Shown: positions 7,120 through 13,830 of the stretch, one piece after another | Position numbering within the stretch: position 1 is the first letter of the stretch | Layout of the letters: the number at the start of each line of letters is the position of its first letter | Assembly (NCBI GenBank): GCA_025355835.1 | Contig: JANXYW010000048.1 | Location: 1-17,936, forward strand | Length of the DNA stretch: 17,936 nucleotides | Source of the DNA: Chloroflexota bacterium | GTDB taxonomy: Bacteria; Chloroflexota; Dehalococcoidia; DSTF01; JACRBR01 | Direction: 5' to 3' | Program-made: the position numbers and the translations under genes | The notes under the pieces: generated by a model | What the model was told of the DNA's origin: nothing | Seen by the model: only the letters and a program-made list of their open reading frames with translations | The model's database searches: none

Positions 7120-7327
7120 GCATCCCCCAGTGCATCGCGCGTAGCATCAGTCCGGTCAGCGCGATCAGCGCAAGTATGACGCATACCAGCGCCCACATAT
7201 ACAGCGTCAGCGCCAGCGCGAACGTGAAGCTCACTTCTTGCGTCAGCGCCACCGCAAACGCCACGATCGGCGACGCAATCGCCAGCCAGACCGCCAATCG
7301 CAGCCAGTGACTGCGTAGTGGATTCAC
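7103..7327 (-). CDS. Small two-helix membrane protein between GT39 and LegB-like genes
   Basis: This 74-residue protein has no family I recognise. Hydrophobic helices lie at about 12-32 and 35-63, with a basic C-terminus ending MRAFRG. The GTG start overlaps the GT39 stop (GTGA) and the 3' end overlaps the LegB-like gene by 17 bp. No Shine-Dalgarno is visible, so it should be translated by coupling. The two-sided overlap and the membrane character argue that it is a real gene. A role next to the glycosyltransferase is only a guess. Confidence 0.75.
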   Translation of the reverse strand: MNPLRSHWLRLAVWLAIASPIVAFAVALTQEVSFTFALALTLYMWALVCVILALIALTGLMLRAMHWGMRAFRG

Positions 7328-8715
7328 GGCGCCGGTGTGCCGAACGTCCGCAGTAGCGCCACCAGCGATCGCCCGCCCATGACGTCACGCCACTGCGCCG
7401 CCGTCATCCGCCACAGCGCCGCCATGCCCGTCGATGCGAAGATCGCGATCGGCAGGTACATCGCGTAGTGATAGCGCGGGTCGCCGATGAACAGCACGCC
7501 GAAAATCAGCATGTAGAACGGCACGATGCCGAACACCGCCCAGAACCGCGGGTCGCGCGGCCGCCACCACAGCCGCGCCGACGCCAACGCCAGCGCTATC
7601 AGCCCATAGAACGTGAAGCTCGACACGCGGATCAGCCGGTCTGCGCCTTCCGTGCCAAGCCACGGCTTATTGCTCTGCACCCACGTCACGCCCGATTCGT
7701 CGCTGCGAAACAGCCGGTACAGCCGCTTTGGCACGAGCGCCAGCTCCTGGAGCTTGTGGTTGAGCGCCCACTGCCGCGCCATCCGCGATCCTTCGTGATT
7801 CGATTGCAGCTCGATCTCCTTCCGGCTCAGTCCGTCGAACTTTGACTCGAGCTGCGTCGTCGCGATCAGGCTCGCACCGCCATCCGTCTCCGGATTGTGC
7901 CCCTGCCACGCCACGCGCCCCGATCCCGTCGTCCCGACGATCGCCTCGCCCATTTGCGCCTCGTTGCGCACCACCCACGGCACGACGATGGCCGCGCCAC
8001 CGATCGCGAACGCCGCGAGCGGCAGCAGCGCCTTCTGCCGCAAGTGCACGGCAATCAGCAGCGCCAGCAGTCCGCTGTACGCGAGGAACTCGCCGCGCAC
8101 GTACCCCGCGAACACTGTGAGCGCACCCAACCCAACCAGCAGCAGCAAGTTCGGCCGATCGCGATCGAGCACGAAGTACACAAAGACCGCCAGCGTCGCC
8201 GCCAGCAAGAATCCGAAGTACGTCTCGGAGAGCAGCACCGTCGTAAACAGCACGTGCGCAGGCAGCAGCGCGATTGTCGCGCCGGCGAAGATCGCCGCCA
8301 GTAGATCGAACAGCCGCCGCGCGATCAGGAACACAAGCCCCGCCGTCACCGCGCCGAACAGGAGGTTCAGCAACCGCGCCGCGTTCACTGAATTGCCCGT
8401 CGCCTTGTACAAAACAGCCAGCGTCGCGGGATATCCCGGCGGCCAGAGCGCCGTCGGTGAGAGCGTGTTCTCGTTCGGATAGATGCGCGTGCCGTCGGCC
8501 GTCTTCCAGACCGTGGGATCGAACACGTAGCCATCGCCGGCGGCCAGATGCCGCGCCGTCGTGTCGTACCAAACGCTGTCGTCGTAACGCCCGTCGCGCG
8601 GATTCGGATGCACGTACCCCACCGCCAGCACGCGCACCACAAACGCCAGCGCCAGTATCGCCAGCAGCCATCGCCCGCCCGGCGTCCGCACATGCGCGCG
8701 CACCCCCTCGATCAC
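7324..8715 (-). CDS. GT39/ArnT-like membrane glycosyltransferase, paralogue 1
   Basis: This 463-residue polytopic protein belongs to the GT-C superfamily, which transfers sugars from polyprenyl-phosphate donors on the outer face of the membrane. After the first helix the loop carries DGRYDDSVWY (41-50), whose paired Asp45-Asp46 sit where GT39 enzymes hold their catalytic acid. WPPGYP is at 91-96, and GDPRYHY (from 411) lies just before the last helix; all recur in the two neighbouring paralogues. The start is GTG, overlapping the antitoxin stop (GTGA), with AAGGG 6 nt upstream. Its 3' end overlaps the next small gene. The acceptor could be protein, lipid or a glycan; the sequence does not say. 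Confidence 0.88.
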   Translation of the reverse strand: MIEGVRAHVRTPGGRWLLAILALAFVVRVLAVGYVHPNPRDGRYDDSVWYDTTARHLAAGDGYVFDPTVWKTADGTRIYPNENTLSPTALWPPGYPATLAVLYKATGNSVNAARLLNLLFGAVTAGLVFLIARRLFDLLAAIFAGATIALLPAHVLFTTVLLSETYFGFLLAATLAVFVYFVLDRDRPNLLLLVGLGALTVFAGYVRGEFLAYSGLLALLIAVHLRQKALLPLAAFAIGGAAIVVPWVVRNEAQMGEAIVGTTGSGRVAWQGHNPETDGGASLIATTQLESKFDGLSRKEIELQSNHEGSRMARQWALNHKLQELALVPKRLYRLFRSDESGVTWVQSNKPWLGTEGADRLIRVSSFTFYGLIALALASARLWWRPRDPRFWAVFGIVPFYMLIFGVLFIGDPRYHYAMYLPIAIFASTGMAALWRMTAAQWRDVMGGRSLVALLRTFGTPAP

Positions 8716-9077
8716 GCTGCGCCCTTCGACCGCTTGCGCTTCGGGGCATCGCGATGGATCATCGTGCCGCGCCCGCAGTCCTTCAAGTACTTCAGCACCG
8801 CCATCCGCGCCAACGTCGATGCGCCGACGCCGACCGACTTCGCTTCGCGCGTCAGCAGCGTCACGACATCGGGCTCCAATCGGATCGTCATCGGCTTCTT
8901 CGGCTGCGCCCGCACCATGACGAACTCGATGTCTTCATCCATCGGCTCGAATTCGTCCTCGAATTCCGTGGTGCTGTGCGTGTCCCAAAATTCCGCCTCT
9001 TCCTCGATGGTCTTGAAGTCCGGGATGCGGCTCTTCTTGGCAGGAGTTGCTTTCTTGGTCGAGCGTGGCACTGGCAT
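8712..9077 (-). CDS. CopG-family antitoxin (BrnA-like)
   Basis: This 121-residue protein has a Lys-rich start, then IPDFKTIEEEAEFWDTHSTTEF (18-39), the hallmark of CopG-type antitoxins that pair with BrnT-like toxins. It then has a short ribbon-helix-helix region: PMTIRLEPDVVTLL (62-75) would be the DNA-contacting strand and first helix. The tail is basic. It should neutralise the toxin and repress its own promoter. The ATG has an excellent GAGGAG 7 nt upstream and starts 2 nt after the toxin stop. The toxin-first order matches brnTA. Its stop overlaps the start of a glycosyltransferase gene, which ties the TA transcript to sugar genes. Confidence 0.88.
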   Translation of the reverse strand: MPVPRSTKKATPAKKSRIPDFKTIEEEAEFWDTHSTTEFEDEFEPMDEDIEFVMVRAQPKKPMTIRLEPDVVTLLTREAKSVGVGASTLARMAVLKYLKDCGRGTMIHRDAPKRKRSKGAA

Positions 9078-9079
9078 AA

Positions 9080-9349
9080 CTATCTCCTCAGGCTGCGACG
9101 AAAGAATCGCCGTTCCGCCTCATCAGCGTCTCGCGCTGTGACGAGCGCGAACCGCCCTTGACCGCGCTTGCCCACGACCAACGTCAGGAATCGGCCGGAG
9201 ACAGTCTGCCCGATGATCCGGATCCGACCGCTATGACCGCTGGATCGCACATGCCTGCTGTAGAACACTTCCAGCACTTCCTCGACGTAGATGCCGTGTC
9301 GAGCGATGTGTTCGTCGAGGCCGAAATCGACAATGAGTTGGTCTCTCAA
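9080..9349 (-). CDS. BrnT-like toxin
   Basis: This 89-residue protein resembles BrnT-type ribonuclease toxins: a short N-terminal strand and HIARHGIYVEEVLEVF (14-29), like the KHGVS-x-EEA-x-x-VF region of the family. A strand pair with IRIIGQTVSGRFLTLVV (43-59) and the ending LVTARDADEAERRFFRR (69-85) follow. BrnT toxins cleave RNA and slow growth; activity here is inferred. The start is taken as TTG, with GGAG 7 nt upstream. It lies first in a two-gene operon with its CopG antitoxin and has its own candidate promoter with an inverted repeat just upstream. Confidence 0.82.
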   Translation of the reverse strand: MRDQLIVDFGLDEHIARHGIYVEEVLEVFYSRHVRSSGHSGRIRIIGQTVSGRFLTLVVGKRGQGRFALVTARDADEAERRFFRRSLRR

Positions 9350-9367
9350 ACCGACGCTCCGTACCTA

Positions 9368-9396
9368 ATCGTAATACAAACGACAGCGTTTGTCAT
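9368..9396 (-). promoter_or_regulatory. TA promoter with a perfect inverted repeat (candidate antitoxin operator)
   Basis: On the minus strand ATGACA (9391-9396) and TACGAT (9368-9373) are spaced by 17 bp. The perfect palindrome ACAAACG-N4-CGTTTGT (9376-9393) covers most of the spacer and half of the -35, where a bound repressor would block polymerase. Its outer base falls in the stop codon of the upstream GT39 gene. BrnA-type antitoxins are known to autorepress; that this is the site is inference. Confidence 0.55.
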
Positions 9397-10763
9397 ACGC
9401 CCGGCGCAGCCGAATCACCCCAGCGAGCATCCCACAGCCGCACGATCGTCGCCGCCGCGACCACGACCGCCAGCGGGATCGCCGGATAGTGGAAACGCGG
9501 GTCACCGAAGAACACCAACGGGATCACCAGCACGTAGAGGAACGCCAGCACGACCGTCAGCCGCCGCAGATCCCGCGCCAGCACGAACGCTAGCAGGCCC
9601 ACGAGCACGAGCAGCCCCGTCGCGTAGTAGATGCCGTTCGCTGCGAACGCGAGCACTTCGCGTCGGAAGTTGGGGATGAAGTAGTCGTTCCCGTACGACT
9701 CCGCCGCCCAGATGCCGTCATCGTCCTTGTACAGCAGCCAGTACGCTTTCTGCGCTACGAGCTTTGGCATGCGGAACGGATGCGACGCCACATCGCGAAT
9801 CGCGATGCGCACGCCCTCACTGTTGCGATCCAGCTCGACCTGCTGCGGCGTCTTCCCCGCGTCGTTCGCGAAACACGTTCCCTGCAACGTGAACGCGCCC
9901 TGCGCACCCAAATAGTTCCCGATGCAAAGATCGTCGCCAACGTTTGTCGATGGCCCGGTGATCTGCCCAAACGCAACCGTGTTCCGCACCGACCACGGCA
10001 CCACGAGCACCGCGATTCCCGCCCACACGACAAGCGCCTGCACCAGCGCGCGCTTCTTCGATTGCAGGTGAAACAGCCACACCGCCAGCAGCAGCGCCGG
10101 AAACACGAGTGTGATTCCGCGCGTCATCGTCGCATAGCTCAGCAGCAGTCCCGCGCCGAATAGTTGCGGCCACGGCATGCCTTCGCGCGACCACGGTTTC
10201 CACAGCAGCACCGTCAGCGCGCCGATCCACATCAGTGTAAACAGCGGCTCCGACAGCACCGTGCCCGTATAGAAGATCTGACTGGGAAAGACGGCGAGCA
10301 ACGCTCCCGCCACAACGCCCGTCCGCCGATCGAAGATGCGGCTCGCCAGCAGAAACACCAGCATCACGGTGATCGCGCCGAACAAGCCATTCATCATCTT
10401 GATCGAGAACGTGCTGCGCCGGACGCCGATGATGTCCTGCGCCCTTTTCAAAACGGAGACCGTCGCCGGGTACCCAACGGGGTAGTACGCGAACTTCTCG
10501 CCCGTCGGACGCGTGTAGCCGTCGCCATCCGCCATGCGATCGCTGAAGAGCGAGTAGAACAGCGGATCGTTGAAGCCCCGCGGCGGCCGATCGTTGTACG
10601 CCACCCACGCCGCACGCGGCACGATCGCCAGCACGAACAGCGCCAGCATCAAGATCAGATCGAGCCGCATGTTCGCGCGCCGAACGTCGGGCGCGGCGCT
10701 CGGCGATGCACCAGGCACGCGTTCTGGTTCGATGCGTTTCGTCGCAGGTGTATCGATGCTCAC
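9393..10763 (-). CDS. GT39/ArnT-like membrane glycosyltransferase, paralogue 2
   Basis: This 456-residue polytopic GT-C protein is similar to its neighbours. It has a roughly 30-residue polar N-terminal tail (MSIDTPATKR...) before the first helix. In the loop after that helix the usual Asp-Asp is Asn65-Asp66 (GFNDPLFY). YPVGYP is at 94-99 and GDPRFHYP at 420-427. A very long open frame runs upstream, but I place the start at a GTG overlapping the stop of the preceding gene (GTGA); Met32 is an alternative without a ribosome site. It probably transfers a lipid-linked sugar outside the membrane. The Asn replacement may change the donor or reduce activity. Confidence 0.87.
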   Translation of the reverse strand: MSIDTPATKRIEPERVPGASPSAAPDVRRANMRLDLILMLALFVLAIVPRAAWVAYNDRPPRGFNDPLFYSLFSDRMADGDGYTRPTGEKFAYYPVGYPATVSVLKRAQDIIGVRRSTFSIKMMNGLFGAITVMLVFLLASRIFDRRTGVVAGALLAVFPSQIFYTGTVLSEPLFTLMWIGALTVLLWKPWSREGMPWPQLFGAGLLLSYATMTRGITLVFPALLLAVWLFHLQSKKRALVQALVVWAGIAVLVVPWSVRNTVAFGQITGPSTNVGDDLCIGNYLGAQGAFTLQGTCFANDAGKTPQQVELDRNSEGVRIAIRDVASHPFRMPKLVAQKAYWLLYKDDDGIWAAESYGNDYFIPNFRREVLAFAANGIYYATGLLVLVGLLAFVLARDLRRLTVVLAFLYVLVIPLVFFGDPRFHYPAIPLAVVVAAATIVRLWDARWGDSAAPGV

Positions 10764-12058
10764 GCGGCCGCGTAACTCTTGTCGAGGCTCGTCTGCGGCC
10801 GCCGCAGCGCATCGAAGATCACGACGAGTCCCCGCGCGCCCATGAGCGCGAACGCAAACACGATCGGATAGTGAAAGCGCGAGTCGCCGAAGAACAGCAG
10901 ATGAAACACCGTCCACGTGACTACGAGGATCGGCAACACACCCAGCGGCCCGTTGAGCCGCGATCGACTCGCGATGATCCCGGCGCCCGAAAGAATCAGC
11001 ATCGCAAACCAGAACCCATTCGCCAGACTCCGCAGGCTCTCTTCGAACGATTGCGAGACGTAGAAGTCGTGATGATACGCGGCGTTCCAGTCCAGCGCGG
11101 TGGAATCGGCCTCGTACATCGCGCGTATCTTGATCCCGGCCAACTCTAGTTCCCGTGTCGGATGCGTGAATACGTACCGCAGCCCCTTCCGCAGCGCGAG
11201 GTTGCTCGTCTTCACTTCGTACTCGCCCTGCGTCAGCCCCGCGCGGCTCGCCTGCGGCGGCTCCACTTCCGGAATGTTCATCCGCCCCGTCGAGCCGGTG
11301 TGGTTGCCGATCCACAGATTCGGCCCGAAGTTCGTCGCCACGATCACCGGCGTGCCGATCTCGCGCTGATTCCGCACTGCCCACGGCACCAACATTATGA
11401 CGAGTACGGTCGACGCCAGAATAGCCCAGCTCACCGCCGGCCGCCATCGGTAGCCGCACATCCCCCACGCAACGACAGCAACCGGTATCAGCAGCACCGC
11501 CTGCCCGCGCGTGAACACCGCCACCCCCGTCACAACGCCGAACGCGATGATCAGCCCGCCGCGCCACGCACGCACCCGCGGCACCGCCAGCATCAGCAGG
11601 ATCGCCAGCGAAAACAGAAACGTGAACAGCGGCTCCGACAACGTCAGCGACGTGAAGAAGATCTGTCCCGGCCACAACGCCGTCGCGCTCGCCGCGACCA
11701 GCGCTGTGCGCCGATCGAACAACAGCAGCCCGATGCCGTACACCACGATGACGGTGAGCAACGACAGCGCAAGATTCGCGCTCGCCGTTTGCCACACGCC
11801 CTCGCCGAAGATCTTGAACACGGTGCCAAGAAATGCCGGATATCCCGGCGGCCACGCTGCGGTCGGCGTGCCCGAGTACGGATTGAGGTAACCCTCACCT
11901 ATAGAGAAAAAGTGCGCGGAGCCGCGATACCACGCGGTGTCGTCGAACCGCCCGTCTGTTGGATCGGGTCGGACATAAGAAATCCAGAGGAGTCGGAGAA
12001 GAAGCGCGGTAAGAAGAATGAGACCGAGGCCGGAGAGGTGTCGCCGGATCCGTGTCAT
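10760..12058 (-). CDS. GT39/ArnT-like membrane glycosyltransferase, paralogue 3
   Basis: This 432-residue polytopic GT-C protein is the third of the tandem set. The first extracytoplasmic loop has DGRFDDTAWY (35-44) with Asp39-Asp40, then WPPGYP (69-74). FFGDSRFHYP (GDSRF from 391) precedes the final helix. Multiple hydrophobic segments fill the middle. The ATG lies 12 nt after the stop of the TMTC-like gene and has no clear Shine-Dalgarno. Its 3' end overlaps paralogue 2. The shared motifs and order point to old tandem duplications, with possibly different sugar or acceptor use. Confidence 0.88.
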   Translation of the reverse strand: MTRIRRHLSGLGLILLTALLLRLLWISYVRPDPTDGRFDDTAWYRGSAHFFSIGEGYLNPYSGTPTAAWPPGYPAFLGTVFKIFGEGVWQTASANLALSLLTVIVVYGIGLLLFDRRTALVAASATALWPGQIFFTSLTLSEPLFTFLFSLAILLMLAVPRVRAWRGGLIIAFGVVTGVAVFTRGQAVLLIPVAVVAWGMCGYRWRPAVSWAILASTVLVIMLVPWAVRNQREIGTPVIVATNFGPNLWIGNHTGSTGRMNIPEVEPPQASRAGLTQGEYEVKTSNLALRKGLRYVFTHPTRELELAGIKIRAMYEADSTALDWNAAYHHDFYVSQSFEESLRSLANGFWFAMLILSGAGIIASRSRLNGPLGVLPILVVTWTVFHLLFFGDSRFHYPIVFAFALMGARGLVVIFDALRRPQTSLDKSYAAA

Positions 12059-12070
12059 GTAGCTCGCGCG

Positions 12071-13573
12071 CTATTCTTGCTGATGAAGCCTCACCGTGTG
12101 TGGTGGAACGACCGTCAGGTGGCCGTCCTCCAGTTGTACCACATACAGCGTCCCATCAAGACTCTTTTCGAGCCGCGCAAGATCTTCTGTCGGCAGTGCG
12201 CGCACGCTGACGTCTTTACCATAAAGCGCGTGACCCACCGATGTCATCCACGTAGGCTGCCATAACGGATTGGACCACAATCCTTCGTCGTCGATTACGT
12301 AAATTGTTGTGCCCGCTGGAACCGTCTCGTAGTTCGCCTGCAAGTCGTCGGCCAGCAACCGCCAGCGATCGGTTGCGCGCAGAAACGGCTGCGTCTGATG
12401 GATCGTTTGCCACGAGTACAAGCCCCCGACCGCGACCAACGCCATCGCCGCCAGCACGTGTGCCGCCGGCTTGTACACCTTCACCGCGTAGTGATGCACG
12501 AACCCCGCACACACGGCGACGAGAATCGCGAAGAACGGCGTCGCCATGTAGCTGTAGCGCGTCGCGGTCCAGATCTTCCCCGGCACGTACGGCGCGACAC
12601 CAATCAGCATCCCCACCGCGGCGAACCGCGCCATGTTCGGCCCGCGCACGAAGAAGAAGATCGCGAACCCGATCACGACCGAGCCCCACGCCCACTCCAT
12701 CGCCGTCGGCTCCAGCCGGATCGCGCCCACCGGGTACGCCAACCGCGACATGTAGATCCACGTCTCGCGCGGGATGTGCCACCCCGCTCCATAGAACCCG
12801 CTATCGACGCCCTGGCATCCGCATCCGCTCAACCCACTCACGAGCAGCGCCGACGCGATCCCGAATGGCGCCATCTTCAGCGTGAAGTCCAGCAGATCGC
12901 GCCGCTTCGCCAGCGAGTACGTCGCGTAGTACACGAGCAGCACCGCACCCAACACGACGCCGCCTTCGTTCGCCAGAAAGCCAAGAATGAACAGCGTCAG
13001 CGACGACCAGTACCACGCCGCCCGCCGCTCGCCGCCGGCCACATACCGGTGCATCGTGTAGAGCGACGAGATCAGCAGGAACTCGCTGAACACGTGCGGG
13101 AACGCCGTTATGTACGTCACCGTGTGCACCGCCGACGCCGACACACCGAAGATCAGCGCCGCCGCGAGCGCCACGAACAGCCGCTTCGTCAGCGACAGCA
13201 CCAGCGTGTACAGCACCAGCACGGTCGCGATGTGCAGCGTCAGATTGACGATGCGCCACGGCATCGCGTTGAATCCGAACGCCTTGAACTCGGCCCAGTA
13301 GACGAGCATCGTCAGCGGCCGCCAGTTCGGCGTCAGGTCGCGCAGCATCACCACGTCGCTCATGTATTTGGGGAACGAGCGCGTATGAATGTCGCCCAGG
13401 ACGAGGAAGTCGTCGCCGAAGAAGTAGTAGTGCATCGTCGACACGTGGATGCCGATAACAAGGCCGACGATCACCAGCAGAGGCAGGTGCCGGGCATACG
13501 TTCGGAGAGTCGCCCACAGCGCGCGGCGATCCGCCCGCTCGATGAGCGTGACATGCGTGGCAGCTACGGCCAT
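12071..13573 (-). CDS. TMTC-like polytopic GT-C membrane protein
   Basis: This 500-residue protein has about ten hydrophobic segments and a C-terminal soluble tail of roughly 110 residues. After the first helix comes FFGDDF (51-56), then NWRPLT (83-88) and a WRIVNLTLHIATVLVLY block (106-122). This is the Asp-Asp, RPL and N-x3-H order of TMTC-type and related GT-C mannosyltransferase-like proteins, but without TPR repeats. It probably uses a polyprenyl-phosphate sugar on the outer face. A CGC cluster (SGCGCQG, about 260) is odd for a membrane enzyme. The ATG has GGAG 10 nt upstream, and a weak promoter lies at 13640-13668. It looks like the first gene of the glycan operon. Confidence 0.8.
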   Translation of the reverse strand: MAVAATHVTLIERADRRALWATLRTYARHLPLLVIVGLVIGIHVSTMHYYFFGDDFLVLGDIHTRSFPKYMSDVVMLRDLTPNWRPLTMLVYWAEFKAFGFNAMPWRIVNLTLHIATVLVLYTLVLSLTKRLFVALAAALIFGVSASAVHTVTYITAFPHVFSEFLLISSLYTMHRYVAGGERRAAWYWSSLTLFILGFLANEGGVVLGAVLLVYYATYSLAKRRDLLDFTLKMAPFGIASALLVSGLSGCGCQGVDSGFYGAGWHIPRETWIYMSRLAYPVGAIRLEPTAMEWAWGSVVIGFAIFFFVRGPNMARFAAVGMLIGVAPYVPGKIWTATRYSYMATPFFAILVAVCAGFVHHYAVKVYKPAAHVLAAMALVAVGGLYSWQTIHQTQPFLRATDRWRLLADDLQANYETVPAGTTIYVIDDEGLWSNPLWQPTWMTSVGHALYGKDVSVRALPTEDLARLEKSLDGTLYVVQLEDGHLTVVPPHTVRLHQQE

Positions 13574-13639
13574 CTACTGCTGACTCCCCAACCCCAACGC
13601 GCCAGAGCGAACAAGTGGCCCTCGCCTAACGTTCCGCCG

Positions 13640-13668
13640 ATCGTAACATCGGCCCTACCGCACAGCAA
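13640..13668 (-). promoter_or_regulatory. Weak promoter candidate for the glycan operon
   Basis: On the minus strand TTGCTG (13663-13668), a 17-bp spacer and TACGAT (13640-13645). The -10 is the same hexamer as in the TA promoter. Only half of the -35 matches consensus. Confidence 0.3.
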
Positions 13669-13691
13669 TGCAGCAGGGCATGCGTTGTAAA

Positions 13692-13707
13692 GGCGTCGGT
13701 AGACGCC
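13692..13707. repeat. Hairpin GGCGTC-GGTA-GACGCC
   Basis: A perfect 6-bp stem has a tetraloop. It lies in the 257-bp gap between the acyltransferase stop and the TMTC-like gene, and looks like a dispersed palindrome. Confidence 0.7.
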
Positions 13708-13744
13708 CTCCCTAGAACCGTTCATGCGTTCTGCCTATCCGGAG

Positions 13745-13763
13745 CGCGGGCATTCAGCCCGCG
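13745..13763. repeat. Hairpin CGCGGGC-ATTCA-GCCCGCG
   Basis: A perfect 7-bp stem has a 5-nt loop, 67 nt past the acyltransferase stop. It may end or protect that transcript, but no U-run follows. Confidence 0.75.
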
Positions 13764-13830
13764 TCATGTGGCATCCAAGGACCGGCCTGCCGAAAAATCG
13801 TCCACGCAGAGCGTCCCGCGCCATCCTGCG

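Noticed and set aside
10764..11855. N-terminal extension giving an 820-residue open frame that ends at 9393
   Set aside because: The added part is antisense-free but out of frame with the clear GT39 gene at 10760-12058; it is Arg/Ala-rich with no membrane pattern. The real gene starts at the GTG at 10763.
12398..13690. 430-residue plus-strand open frame
   Set aside because: It is complementary to the TMTC-like gene, with an Arg/His/Gln-rich composition typical of antisense frames in high-GC DNA.
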